Assembly: GCA_019049505.1 (NCBI GenBank)
Contig: CM032456.1
Span: 43,914,810-43,978,809, forward strand
Length of the DNA stretch: 64,000 nt
Direction of reading: 5' to 3'
Origin: Pachyrhynchus sulphureomaculatus
Lineage: Eukaryota; Arthropoda; Insecta; Coleoptera; Curculionidae
The stretch's first letter is position 1. Every line of letters begins with the position of its first letter. The notes beneath the pieces are model-generated. The model did no database searches. It was not told where the DNA came from and was given only the letters and a program-made list of their open reading frames with translations. Shown one piece after another: positions 9,405 through 21,342 of the stretch. The translations under genes were made by a program, and so were the position numbers.

Positions 9405-10603
9405 GACACTGCGCCGTTTTGTTGTTGCATCAACAAGTGTCAGACGCGCACGAGTGATAAACTGGAAAAGTGTGTGCATAGTGTTGTGTTCAATATGTCG
9501 AAATTTATACCGAACAAAGAGCATTCGCGGATAGCATTAATTTGTTGTTTTCATTTGAAGAAAACTGCTGTTCAATCATACCGATTACTTCGAGAAGCTT
9601 ATGGGGAACATGCTCCATCGCAAGATACGCGTGAACGATGGTTTCGGCGTTTCAAAAGTGGTGACTTCGATGTTGCAGACAAGAAACGTTGAAAACCGCC
9701 AAAAAAATACGAAGATGTGGAATTGCAAGCATTGTTGGACGAAGAGGATTCGCAAACACAAAAATAACTCGCCGAGTAATTGGGCGTTAGTCAACAAGCT
9801 GTTTCCAATCGGCTACAAGAGATGGAAAAGATTCAGAAGACCGGTAGATGGGTACCACATGAGTTGAACGACAGGCAAATGGAAAAGCGCAAAAACACGT
9901 GTGACATTTTGCTCGCTCGGTACAAAAGGAAGTCGTTTTTGCATCGTATAGTTACAGGGGATGAAAAGTGGATTTATTTTGAAAATCTCAAGCGCAAAAA
10001 AATCATGGGTAGACCCAGACGCACCATCCACATCGAACTCAAGACCGAATCGCTTTGGCAGAAAGACGGATGCTCTGTGTTTGGTGGGACCAAAGGTGCG
10101 TGGTCTATTATGTTAAAACCTGGGGAAACGGTTAATACTAAACGTTACCAACAACAATTGACCGATTTGAACCGTCCGCTGCTTGAAAAAAGGCCAGAAT
10201 ACCGAAAGAGGCAACACAAAGTCATATTTCTTCATGACAATGCTCCATCACATACGGCAAAACCAGTTCGCGACACGTTGGAAGCACTCAGCTAGGAAGT
10301 TCTAGCCCATGCGGCTTACTCACCAGACTTGGCTCCTTCCGATTACCACTTGTTTGCATCGATGGGTCACACACTTGCTGAGCAGCGCTTTGGTTCGTAC
10401 GAAGATGTGAAACAATGGCTCGATGAATGGTTCGCAGCAAAAGGGAAGATTTTTACTGGCGTGGTATTCACAAATTGCCCGAAAGATGGGAAAAATGTAT
10501 AACACGAGATGGAGCATAATTTGAATAAAGCACTTTTTACCATTCTTCCGAATTTAATATGTTTTTTTTAGAAAAAAAATCCGCATTTCATACTCGTACA
10601 CCC
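9405..10603 (+). pseudogene. mariner transposase and 3' end, copy B (tandem duplicate)
   Basis: It starts inside the element at GACACTGCGCC, without the 5' TIR, and ends in the 3' TIR at 10603. Coding starts at ATG 9495. It shares with copy A the TGA at 9690-9692 and the TAG at 10293-10295, and adds two TAA/TAG codons near 9765-9780. Between them, 9780-10295 is one open frame with VGRWVPHEL-like, VTGDEKWIYF and FLHDNAPSHTA motifs. A deletion near 10441 shifts the C terminus. Shared stops show that the inactivating changes predate the duplication. Confidence 0.9.
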
Positions 10604-11100
<497 letters not shown>

Positions 11101-11540
11101 GAACATAATTGCTAGGTGTTACCTTGACTACAAGAATATATAGAAGCAACTGGTAAAGTGATTACCCCAATATTTTTTTACAAACACTCAGTTCTAAAAT
11201 AAGTACTGAATTAGGGCTGGAGTAACTTAATCCAGGCAACAAGCAAAGCAATTCTATATTTTTAACGATAGGTTCTTTATTATTAATAATAAAAAAAAAC
11301 GTTGAGCAGCGGATTCGTTTTAAATATATTTACAATTGAACGTATTATTTCTGTTAAAGGTGTGGAAAAAGAAAAATTTTAAAAAATCAGTTTTCCTAAC
11401 TTCAATAATCCTAAAAACATAACACGATATATACGATGCAACTCTCCATTTTTCTAAGCCCTTATACGTTTACCTAAAATTTATTTATTGTCTCAATTAA
11501 GAATAAGGAACTTTTTTATAATACTATTGAAGGTTTTCTG
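11101..11540. other. No gene recognised
   Basis: AT-rich DNA without supported coding potential or repeats that I could identify. Confidence 0.5.
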
Positions 11541-12200
11541 CAGACTTTTTAACCTATCCTACCGAAAGGGAATATTTTCTTCTCTCTAGAAATGTGCTAC
11601 AGTTTAGCCGATATCCAAAAAAGGTAAGAAGACCTTGCCAAACAACTACTGTCGAAAATACTATCAATCAGCATCTTTTAAAATATCTATATGGATTCAA
11701 TATTATTATCTACATCAATAGGACTTTCGTAACCAAAGATCAACAGATCTTCTAACTTATGTAACAAATGTTTGGAACAACGCAATTGAATACTTCGGAA
11801 AATCTAGAGCTGTTATACTTGATATATTCAAGGGATTCGACAGTGGTTGGCAAGATGGATTGGATTGACGAGTTTTCTTTGAGACTCTCGTGTTTCCTCA
11901 GAGAGCGTCATTTACGAATAGGAGCCGACGGATTTCCTGCTAATACCTGCACTATCAACGCCGGTGTGCATCAAGACTCCAATATGTCTCTTACTCTCTT
12001 TCTCATTTAGACTAATGATCTGCTGGGAAGGAGCAGGAGATGACTTATTGCTTTATTTACTTTGAATGCTCCAACTTAATAACTGCAGATAGCAGGAAGT
12101 CGTGCCACTTAACCAAGACCTAGAAGAAATTCTATCTTGAAATGACAGTGATTCGAGACAAACGTGAATCGCTTTTTCCGCACACACGTCGCTCCTGTAG
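11541..12200 (+). pseudogene. Jockey/BS-like LINE reverse transcriptase remnant
   Basis: The plus strand reads, with frameshifts, DFRNQRSTDLLTYVTNVW, NAIEYFGKSRAVILDIFKGF, then FLRERHLRIGADGFPAN and TINAGVHQDSNMSLTLFLI followed by TNDLLG. These match in order the RT signature of BS/Jockey-type LINEs (GFR..RST.DLL, DISKAFD, NAGVPQGSVLSPTLFL, INDLL). The KAFD Ala is Gly and PQG reads HQD. The catalytic YADD region is not recognisable. Both ends are undefined. Confidence 0.7.
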
Positions 12201-12543
12201 CGTTTTTAGAGATTTCCCTGTAGCCCATATGCTAGGCTCATAAAGAAAAAATTATACGAAATTTATTAATACATTCCTCACTCGTTTCACTTCTTTCCCC
12301 GGTAACAATATGGTTTAAAAGGTATAGCTTCTATTCCTACTGCAAGTATTTTTTTGAAATTGATCTCTTATTTAGCTCGAGAGTTCTCGTACCAAAACAC
12401 AGACTGATAAACATAGAATAGCCAGTAGAGATAGACCGACGGAAATGAAAAATCCTTGTTTGAGAAATAGGGAGTTTAAAACGTGACGTGACGACATGTA
12501 ACACGAATGCAATGGCTTTAACAAGGGAAGTGAAATCCATATA
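12201..12543. other. Decayed LINE or unique DNA
   Basis: Only weak resemblance to the LINE upstream continues here, with AHTRRSC and VFRDFPVAHMLG readable in one frame. Nothing else is supported. Confidence 0.35.
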
Positions 12544-13266
12544 CGGTCTGTCGAGTAAGAACGTGACTGCTCTTATTCTTCAAAAATGTGTTTCGAGAAC
12601 ATTTTTTGCTATCAATGTATTCTTTGGTATATCAACAATGGCACAATTACCTTAGTAAGTTGTTCAATCGCCTCCTGCATCAATAATCACCTGACATCTT
12701 CGAGGCATGCTGTCAACGAGATTTTCTGCATGCTACGGCAATGATCTCCAAATTTTTCGAATTTCGCGAGACAACCGAGTCGAAGTCTTTCTCCTGAGCT
12801 TTCTCTTTACAAAGAACTAAACGTTTTCAATAGGGTTGGGGTCCGGCGATTGTGAGGGCCACTCTAGTAGGTTATCGTGGGCCGAAGAGGGCAGCTTCGC
12901 GACGTGATTTTCGCCCAGCAAAGGTTTCTCCAACGTGCTTCGGAATTTGACATCATGAGCATGAAGATGTTGTCCAATAGTCTCATGGGACACATTCAAC
13001 CCCGATTTTCTTAATTTTGCCGCTCCTTGATGCATCGTCAATTTCGGGTCCCGTGGAAACAACATGATTCGTTTTTCAACTTTTGGAGTGACTTTCCCTT
13101 CCGAGCCACGTTTTGGTAAGTCGTTAACATTTTTCGTTTCGTTAAAATAATTAACTCACTTCTTCACAAACGACAACGACTTCCCTCTACCGATTTTTTC
13201 TTGAATCGCTAGAATCGCATCTACCCAAAAAGGATTATCGCAGACACGTTCTTAATTGACAGACTG
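12544..13266 (-). mobile_element. Internally deleted Tc1-like element, copy 1
   Basis: Inverted ends CGGTCTGTCGAGTAAGAACG (12544) and CAGTCTGTCAATTAAGAACG (reverse of 13266) flank 723 bp, with TA on both sides. The minus strand encodes a stretch that joins the DNA-binding half (DPKLTMHQGAAKLRKSGLN, HETIGQHLHAHDVKFRSTL) directly to the tail of the catalytic domain (EWPSQSPDPNPIENVW). The central domain with both catalytic Asp residues is missing. The same join occurs in the copy at 14717-15534, so this is a deletion derivative moved by another transposase. Confidence 0.85.
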
Positions 13267-14716
13267 TATAGTAGGTTAAAAATTATTTTTTCAAAAGTTA
13301 AAATTTTTTGCATTTGTACTTTTGAAATGGTTCTTTTTGTGGCAATTGATTCAAGAGCCTTAGTGCAGCTGGTTAAGGATGCGAATATTTTGTCCATTTG
13401 GCCATATCTCGACGCCTTCATACTCGTTGGAGCGTACAGTGTCATCTCTGTGCATGGTGATTGGCGTCCCGTAATAGGACGCCCCCTGGCCTCCACCTGC
13501 ATCCGCGGTAGTTCAAGCAGTAAGAGAAAATGCATTTGTATAAAATTCGAACAGAAATATTTAAATTAAAAAATGAGAACAGCAGGTACATAATCTACTT
13601 CTATTCAGCCTGACTAATTTGACAGGTAGTCAAAAAGTATAAATTATTTTTTTTTATGTAACTTTTACTATTTGCTATATGGATGGTTACAAAGACATTT
13701 TGGAGTTACTTTTTCCATTTAGTACCTGTTTTATTCCCTCATATGCTTCACGATCGTCTCTACACAGATCATTTACAACTATGAGATTAGTAACAATTTT
13801 TCGTCCTTTATAGTCATCCTTATTATCCCACTATTTTACAGAGCGTTGAAGAATGCCCTAGGTTGTTAAAAAATCTTATTGTGTTGGTTGCTAACTCAGA
13901 CCTTTGTCAATTTATCATCCTTTTGAACACCTGCCAAAGCTTGAGCAAATGCTTTGGCGCTATTTATCAGGCAACTTTTCACCAAAAGCAGAGAATCCTC
14001 ATCAGAGGTGTGTTGAATACGCTTATAATGTACTTCTTCCATAGCCAGTAGGTGGTGTTTAGAGTTAAGAGCAATTTTCATCATAAAAGCTTACGTGAAA
14101 GTATGATTTAATGGCACAGATTCTAAATCTGCTCGTCAAAACGTTTTTGAAAGCTTTAATCCAGGATGAAAATGTTATCAAACGGGTGGAGCCCTGGTAC
14201 CTCAGACAGTATTCTTGTTCTTCGGTATTAGCGTGAGGAATCCATGGGATTAGCTGTATTTGATAAAAAGTTGATGAGTAATGAGGAGCGTTAAAGCATT
14301 GCCTAAACTATTAATCAAGAAGATGATGAACCGACAAAACCTGTATACTGCTTAAGGACGTCTAAAATTTCTCGTCTGAGTTGGCAACGACAAATTTTTT
14401 AGTAACCTGGGGTTTTCTAAGGCCTTCCTTTAATACTCTGTAAAAGTGTGGGCTGATAATTATGACTATAAGACAGGACACAAAAATGCTACTCTCTTCA
14501 GAGTTCTAACTGATCTGACAGAGAGAGGCGTTAAGTTTGTATAAGCGTATACCAAAATTGTAACTAGATGGGATAAGTCTCTCCAAAATGTTTCTGTAAA
14601 CACTCCGGCTTTAAGAAAGTCTATGCCTGATAAAAAGAAGAGCATAATAATAAAAAAAAAATAACAAATATTCACAGGTATGTTTCAAAATAAGTGATAC
14701 TTTTACATTTTGACTG
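13267..14716. other. Unassigned DNA between two Tc1 derivatives
   Basis: Holds an 80-codon open frame at 13327-13569 on the plus strand, a 104-codon frame at 13221-13535 on the minus strand, and a 62-codon minus frame at 13896-14084. None has a motif I recognise. The stretch at 13370-13510 is GC-richer than its surroundings and could be an old exon or repeat. No RNA gene was seen. Confidence 0.4.
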
Positions 14717-15534
14717 CTTAGTTAGTTAGTCAAGGAAGAACGCGATTCAACAAAAAATCGGTAGAGGGAACCCTTATCTAGGACGCATTTTAGTAAAAGT
14801 AACAGTCAATTCCGAATTTTCGTTGACGTCAAAATAAGTCACTTGTTTGTGCATCGGTTCGAGGCAGTCTTTTTTTATCCCCATTCAAAGGGGCCTGAAA
14901 TGATTCCGCGGCCACTAAATATATTAAAAAGTCGGTATCGTTTAAGAACATGTGGGTAAATTATTTTAACGAGACGAAATATGTTTGGTAGGCAAAGTCA
15001 CTCCGAAAGTCGAAAAACGAATCGTGTCTTTATTTTTACGGGACCCGAAATTGATCATACGTCAAGGAGCGGTAAAATTAAAAAAAAGATGGATTGAATG
15101 GGTCCTATGAGATTATTCGACAACATCTTTTTGCTCATGATGTTAAATTCCGAAGCACGTTGAAGAAACCTTGGTTGGGCGAAAATCACGTCGCGAAGTG
15201 GCTCGCTTGGGCCCACGATAAGATACCAGAGTGGCACTCACAATCGCCGGACGACAACCCTATTGAAAACGTTTGGTCTCTTGAAAAGAGAAAAGCTTAG
15301 AGGAAATACTTTGACCCAGTTGTTCAGCGAGATTCGAAAAATTGGCAGAGTATGCAGAAAATCTCGTCGACAACATGCCTCGAAGATGCTAGGCGATTAT
15401 TGATGCAAGAGGCGATTAGACAACTTACTAAGGTAATTGCGCCGTTATTAGCACACCAAAGAATACAATGATTCCAAAAAATGTTCAAATTTTTTTCAAG
15501 AATACGAGCGATCATGTTCTCACTTAACAAACTG
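14717..15534 (+). mobile_element. Internally deleted Tc1-like element, copy 2
   Basis: Right terminus CAGTTTGTTAAGTGAGAACA (reverse of 15534) is next to TA; the left terminus TCAAGGAAGAACGCG at about 14723 is degraded. The plus-strand frame 15094-15300 reads EIIRQHLFAHDVKFRSTLKK, WLGENHVAK, then HSQSPDDNPIENVW, with the same missing middle as copy 1. It is opposite in orientation to copy 1, about 2.2 kb away. Confidence 0.75.
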
Positions 15535-16562
15535 TATTTTGAAGTAAGGTAAGGTACTCCTTACCTTGATTACTCAGCTCAAAAGTTTTTCTTTCAACTT
15601 TTGTTATACCGTTGCATCTTTCGATACAGCTAGGTCTGCGGTGGCTGGAGGAGGAGTGGAGGGAGCGCCCAGACAGTACTGTTGCGTCGCGCTAGTCGAT
15701 GGACGCTGTGGCAGCAACGGACTTGGTCAGTTTTGACATGAATTAAGAGACGTAATTTTCTCTTCTCAAGGAACGTATAATCACCAACGTACACTACAGA
15801 TTTATTTATTGCATCAAAATTCTTCAACCATTAGCCAGCTACACGTACGCCCTTTGGGGAGTTGCACAACTTATCACAAGTATAAATCTTACTTAAAAGA
15901 ATCATTTTATAAATACGAATTCAATAAAATTTTGACTTTTGAAAAAGAACCGTCATCCTTATGTACAAAAGTTTTCTCTGTCGGTTCTAGTAATACACAA
16001 TAAAGACTGAAGTGACCCTGACGAATTTTTTGTAGTTTAAAGATTTATATTAATTTTTACGTTAACGTATGATTTATATTAAAGTTTTTCTTAATTAAGG
16101 CTATAATCATAATTTTAATGTACTGCTTTTAACAGCGAATGAAAATGAAATTGATAATTGATATAATTTTATCTAAATATTTGCATTTTTCCTGACGTGA
16201 CGGTTTGTTTCTCCTGTTATATTTGACGCTGGGAAACCTCCTTGAGAAATCCCGCTTCTTAGAATACGTCTTTATCGATTCTGTTTACTTTAAAATATGG
16301 AAGTGAAAACTTTTTTATGACTTCTAGTGACATCTAGGTCAAACGAAATTTTTCATTTTGTAATATATACCTTGTTTATATCTAACCACAATTTTTAAAC
16401 TACCCGTACATTTTTCATATAAACTAAACTGGTTGCTTTTACGTCTTTTTTATTATACTGGATTGGAAAGAAATATCATTAACTAAATAATCGTTTAAAC
16501 TTTTCGTAAAATTATCAGTATTTTATGAGTTCGTCGTAAATAGTTCTTTTACAGATACTGAT
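15535..16562. other. No gene recognised
   Basis: Contains a short hairpin AAGGTAAGG-TACT-CCTTACCTT near 15545-15570 and AT-rich DNA. A 64-codon open frame at 15809-16003 has no recognisable motif. The patch 15640-15730 is GC-rich and unassigned. Confidence 0.5.
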
Positions 16563-17440
16563 ATACGAGGGTGGATTAAAAGGTTTTTTAAAAAACAAGG
16601 TAAAAGTATTAATATATAAGCTCAATATATTTGAATTGTATAATTGAGGTGTCCGTTACTTTGTGACAGTACTTTTTAAATTTCTAAATGAAATGAATTA
16701 CTTTGTTATTTGTCACTTATTTTTTTATTTATCTGCTACTTCAGTTTCGTAGGTTTTCTACATTGTAGTATTACGCTTGACAGTGTAGTAAACCTACGAA
16801 CCTGCAGTAGCAGATAAATAAAAAAATAAAGTGACAAATAACAAAGTAATTCGTTTCATTTCATTTAGAAATTCAGCATGTTTGGTCTAGCAAGTTTTCA
16901 ATTTTTTTATTCCCTCAGAAAAAAAAAAAAAAAACTATGCATAATACTGGTTTACAATACAAATAACCTTCCCAATTAAGCGAATTTTGGAAGCTAGAAA
17001 AGAAAAATAAGTCGCTTTGGGACAAATCTGGGAAACAAAGTGTGTGGGAAATTATTTTGAAGCCATTACAACGGCCGATGTGTGAGCAGGGGCATTGTCC
17101 TGGTGAAGGAGCACTTTTTGCGCGCTACTCTTAGTTACTTCTGCTTCACTCACTATACGAACGGTCCAATAACGTTTCGTAATAAGAATCAGTCACTATT
17201 TCACCCTTTTCCACATAGTTAATCGTGTTGATACCCTGTGAGTTCGAAAAAACAGTTGCCATCGCTTTTCCGGATAATAAAACTGTTTTCGCTTCTTTCG
17301 GTGTACTTTCACCTTCGTTATCCCACTGTTTTGACTGCCGTTTTTTCTCTAAGGTGTAATGATGGATCCCTGTTTCGTCTATTAGTTACAAAATATTATT
17401 ATGGTAAGATAGGTGGCTAGATAAGTTTGGCTGAAACACC
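16563..17440 (-). pseudogene. mariner remnant with 3' TIR, interrupted by a foldback repeat
   Basis: The end CGAGGGTGGATTAAAAGG at about 16566 is a mariner TIR. The minus strand reads DETGIHHYTLEKKRQSKQW, GESTPKEAKTVLLSGKAMAT, FSNSQGI and, in another frame, LLHQDNAPAHTS with the second catalytic Asp. The first Asp lies in DETG, where DETW is usual. The N-terminal third is missing. A foldback repeat (16679-16873) interrupts the 3' part. Confidence 0.75.
16679..16873. repeat. Near-perfect foldback repeat of about 195 bp
   Basis: Left arm from AATTTCTAAATGAAATGAAT to about 16768 pairs with a right arm ending ATTTCATTTAGAAATT. The two differ by a handful of bases. The loop is about 20 bp (TAGTATTACGCTTGAC). 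It has no coding capacity and is MITE-like. No target duplication was resolved. Confidence 0.85.
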
Positions 17441-17499
17441 AAAGTAGTTAGTGCTAAAATAATTGAGTGAAAAAAATTTGAACATTTGTCTGAACAGCG

Positions 17500-18367
17500 G
17501 TTAATACGGGGATAGATTGAAAAATTCGCGGCCTAGTCAAGAAAAAAAAATAAAATACGTACAAAAATATTTTTATTTTTCGACGTAATCTCCACCTAGC
17601 TCTATGCACTTCTTCCACCTGCTTTCCAAAGCTTCCATACCTTTTTGAAAAAAAGATTCCTCAAGGTCTTCAAAATACTGGTTAACTGCAGCTTCGACTT
17701 CTTCATTTGATGAAAATTTCTGGCCATCGAGGTTTTTTTTTTAGGTTTGAAAACAGATGAAAGTCCGAAGGTGCCAAATCAGGAGAATAAGCCGGATGGA
17801 GCAGCAATTCGAAACCACAATCACGAATTTGAGCCATAGACTCAATAGACGTGTGAATGCGAGCGTCGTCCTAATGGAACAAAACGTTCTTTTCTCAGTA
17901 ATCTTGGGCGTTTCTCTTTAATTTCCTGACGTAAACGACGCGAAAGGGTGCAATAGTAAGTCGAGTTTATTGTTTCGCTTTTCGTAAGGTAGTCCACCAT
18001 AAATAATACCTTTAGCATCCCAAGAAACTGACGCCATCACTTTTCCAACCGACAGAATTGCCTTCGCTTTCTTTGGGGTCGGTTCACTAGATTTTTTCCA
18101 CTGCTTGGATTGTTGTTTTGACTCTGGAGTATGGTGGTGAACCCAGGTTTCGTCCATTATCACAAACCTGTTAAGAAAATCTTGCAGATCAGCCTCAAAC
18201 ATCTCTAAATAGCCGCGAGAAATTGTGAGTCGAATTCGTTTCTATTCAACTGAAAGCAATCTGGGGACTGGGAAACTTTAGAAAATCCGAGTTCGTTGGA
18301 AATTATGTTTTGCGTTGGTGTGTCTGTCATCTCCCTGATAGCACAGGTTTACAAATTTTTAATTTGG
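17500..18367 (-). pseudogene. mariner transposase C-terminal part, split copy
   Basis: The 3' TIR is near 17500 (ACGGGGATAGATTGAAAAA). The minus strand then reads, from the C terminus inward, SRWKKCIELGGDYVEK, EEVEAAVNQYFEDLEESFFQ, and the open frame 17918-18202 with RFVIMDETWVHHHTPESKQQ, EPTPKKAKAILSVGKVMASV and DAKGI. The first catalytic Asp (DETW) is intact; the other two fall in frameshifted sequence. The N-terminal part of the same gene lies at 21343-21640, beyond a 2.97-kb insertion. Confidence 0.8.
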
Positions 18368-18858
18368 AAAAATACCAAGAACGCCACATGCCTAGATAAG
18401 TTAATTGGGACCTCCTGAACACGAAAAACGCTATAATTTTTTTTTTTTTAAGTACCGTTTTTTAGATAACGGTACTTTTGTGTTTTTCGGTGTATGGTCC
18501 CACTCAAACCCTTATGGAGCCCAACCGAAAAGTCCGATCGAGATAAATGTCATACCGTTGGAAAGGCAACTAAATGCCTTTTCCGGCGGTATACTATAAA
18601 TTTCTATGTGACAAGAAGTGGCTGAGTTATAACACCTCAAAGTTCAAAATTTGCTTATTTTTTACGTTTTTTTCAAAATTTTTCATTTTTATTTGGTTTT
18701 TTTTCTACGTTATTGTAAAGATCTGGAATGTTTTATTTTTTTACCAAGTAGTTTATTTAATAACCAACATTTTAAACGTAATTTGAAAAAAAAAGGATGA
18801 AAAATAAAGTTTTTTATTAAGGATTTTGTGGAACGACAATATTTTCATTTTCATTGCT

Positions 18859-19011
18859 CACACGCTATATTCGGCGTCCATCAGAATTTGAATCACTGTA
18901 TACGTTGGTAGCCCTGACACACGCTATATTCGGCGTCCATCAGAATTTGAATCACTGTATACGTTGGTAGCCCTGACACACGCTATATTCGGCGTTCATC
19001 AGAATTTGAAT
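18859..19011. repeat. 59-bp tandem repeat, about 2.6 units
   Basis: Units start at 18859, 18918 and 18977 with CACACGCTATATTCGGCG, continuing TCCATCAGAATTTGAATCAC; the third is cut after about 35 bp. The first 18 bases of the first unit are also the inner end of the left TIR, so each unit re-creates that inner TIR edge just upstream of the coding region. This could be iterated promoter or transposase-binding sequence (inference). Confidence 0.95.
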
Positions 19012-19055
19012 CTGATCACAGTAAACAGTTTGGCTTTGTACGTGCAAAAAATAAA

Positions 19056-20815
19056 ATGTGTTCAATCGATCCCAACGAATTTTGTTATGTTTGTGGAGTT
19101 CTTGTGAAAAAGAAATCACAGCATTTGATGCGAAAAATGAATACGAAAAATTTATCTGAAGCGTATAAGAAGTATTTCGGCTTTCGACCTGCGTCTCTGG
19201 ACAAACCGTGGACACCGAATAATGCATGTAACAACTGCCGAACAATATTAAATAAAATTGGTAAGGGTCAAGAGTGTTTTTCTTCACATTTGGAAAGCCA
19301 ATGCAATGGAGAAACCCGATCAGTCATACAACAGATTGTTATTTCTGTTTAACGGAAAAGGCTGTCGGACGTAGAATTGAACCAGTTTATCCAGTTGTTA
19401 GCTCGGTGACGCTGCCAGTGCCGCACTCAGTATCGTGCCCCAAACCGCAGCTGATTGTAGCAGAGCCCACAAAAATACGAAAAAGAACAACAATAAGTGA
19501 TTCATCAGATGAGTGCAGTGAATCAGAAATGCAATCAAATAAGAAACCCCATTTACTTACTCAGGCCGAGCTTAATGATTTGTGCCGAGATTTGTATTTG
19601 CCGAAATCGAAATCTGAATTACTTGCATCGCGATTGCAACAGTGGGGATATTGTGCTCCTGAGACACGTGTTACATATTACCGTGATCGTAGCAAACAAC
19701 TTGCAGTTTTTTTCGCAAAAACGGGAAACTTTTGTTTTTGTGCCAACATACGTGGTCTTTTCAATGCTCTCCAACAAAGTTATGACCCAGTGGAATGGCG
19801 TCTTTTTCTGGATGGAGGCAAGGATAGTTTGAAGGCAGTCTTGCTTCATAAAGGGAATACGAAACCATCAATTCCAATCGGATATGGAAAATACATAAAG
19901 GAAAAACATATGAAGCAATGAAAGAACTTCTCGCTCTCATACAATATGACCAACATCAATGGAAAGTTTGCTCTGATTTTAAATTAGTTGCCATACTATC
20001 TGGATTGCAAGGGGGCAATACGAAGTTTCCCTGTTTTTCTATGTCTATGGGACAGCCGTGACCGTCAGAATCACTACATCCGAAAAGTTTGGCCCGAACG
20101 AAGTGGGCGTACGCACGGAGAGTACAATATTAAAAATGACCCACTCATTCCTCAGGAGAAGATAATACTTCCTCCACTACATATTAAGCTTGGGTTATTT
20201 ACAAATATTGTGAAAACGTTGCCAAAAGACAGTCTTGCCATGAATTACCTTAAACAAAAATTTCCGAGAGCCACAGCGAGCAAAATTGAAGCTGGTATAT
20301 TTGATGGACCTCAAATTCGGGCTCTGTACGGTGACCAAGCATTTAATGAGTGTTTAGGTCCAGCTCATTTGGAGGCATGGGAAGCATTCCAGGACATCGT
20401 TTACAACTTTTTGGGAAACTACAGAAGTCCTGATTACGCTGAGAAGATCGATACATTACTGCAAAAATTCAATGCCATTGGTAAGCGTTGAGTGAAAGCA
20501 TGTATATCAAAAAGGCCGTTATCATTTGAAAATTATTTGAAATTTATTCTTTTTAACTTTTAGGTTCAAATATGACACCTAAACTACACTTTTTATTCAG
20601 TCATTTGGATATTTTCCCCATGAACTTGGGATCCGAAAGTGATGAGCAGGGTGAAAGATTTCACCAGGAAATGCAAGAAATCGAGAGAGACGTTACAAGG
20701 GCTGGTGGGATGAACAAATGATGGCAGACTATTGTTGGTTCCTCATTCGCGAAGATACATCCGAAAAAAAAAACGGAAAAATTCAAGTCACTCGTCATTT
20801 TAATTTAAATTTTTT
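19056..20815 (+). pseudogene. Transposase-like gene with one intron, broken
   Basis: Order of recognisable blocks: ATG 19056, Cys-rich start (FCYVCGVLVKKKSQHLM, CNNCRTIL), a frameshift near 19285, DCYFC, a Ser-rich linker, SKSELLASRLQQWGY, LFLDGGKDSLKAVLLHKGN, then QWKVCSDFKLVAILSGLQGG after a shift near 19905, CLWDSRDRQNHY after a shift near 20030, LPPLHIKLGLFTNIVKTL, IFDGPQIRALYGDQAFNECL, and after the intron LHFLFSHLDIFPMN, SDEQGERFHQEM. The candidate acidic triad is the D of FLDGG, the D of CSDFK and an E in DEQGE (inference). I associate this block order with arthropod proteins usually left uncharacterised. A one-base insertion near 20690 breaks the C terminus. Confidence 0.75.
20481..20563 (+). 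other. Intron in the long-TIR element transposase
   Basis: GTAAGC at 20481 and TTTTAG ending at 20563 enclose 83 bp containing in-frame stops and a pyrimidine-rich 3' part. Joining the flanks keeps the frame and yields AIGSNMTPKLHF, matching the block order expected for the family. This supports a real spliceosomal intron. Confidence 0.75.
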
Positions 20816-21342
20816 TAATTTACGCCGAATATAGCGTGTGAGCAATGAAAATGAAAATATTGTCGTTCCACAAAATCCTTAATAAAAACTTTATTTTTCA
20901 TCCTTTTTTTTCAAATTACGTTTAAAATGTTGGTTATTAAATAAACTACTTGGTAAAGAAATAAAACATTCCAGATCTTTACAATAACGTAGAAAAAAAA
21001 AACCAAATAAAAATGAAAAATTTTTGAAAAAAAAAATAAAACGTAAAACATAGGCAAATTTTGAACTTTGAGGTGTTATAACTCAGCCACTTCTTGTCAC
21101 ATAGAAATTTATAGTATACCGCCGGAAAAGGCATTTAGTTGCCTTTCCAACGGTATGACATTTATCTCGATCGGACTTTTCGGTTGGGCTCCATAAGGGT
21201 TTGAGTGGGACCATACACCGAAAAACACAAAAGTACCGTTATCTAAAAAACGGTACTTAAAAAAAAAATTATAGCGTTTTTCGTGTTCAGGAGGTCCCAA
21301 TTAACTTATCTAGGCATGTGGCGTTCTTGGTATTTTTTGGCT

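Larger units (their letters stand above)
18368..21342 (+). mobile_element. Long-TIR DNA transposon of unrecognised superfamily
   Basis: Inverted repeats of about 510 bp (18368-18876 and 20823-21342) begin AAAAATACCAAGAACGCCAC and end at CACACGCTATATTCGGCG. They are nearly identical. A short TGG on both sides could be the target duplication, but this is tentative. Between the TIRs lie a 59-bp tandem repeat and one plus-strand transposase-like pseudogene with a spliceosomal intron. The element sits inside a mariner. The long, well-preserved TIRs suggest a more recent insertion than its host. Confidence 0.85.

Noticed and set aside
13221..13569. Overlapping open frames on both strands (104 and 80 codons)
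   Set aside because: No recognisable motif and no supporting context; either could be chance. Kept only as unassigned DNA.
15545..15570. AAGGTAAGG hairpin as a transcription terminator
   Set aside because: Eukaryotic context, no adjacent gene, and no following T run.
21109..21300. 63-codon frame starting MGPPEHEKRYNFFF, present on both strands at 18405 and 21109
   Set aside because: It is the same TIR sequence read in each arm; the symmetry explains its repetition and no protein family fits.
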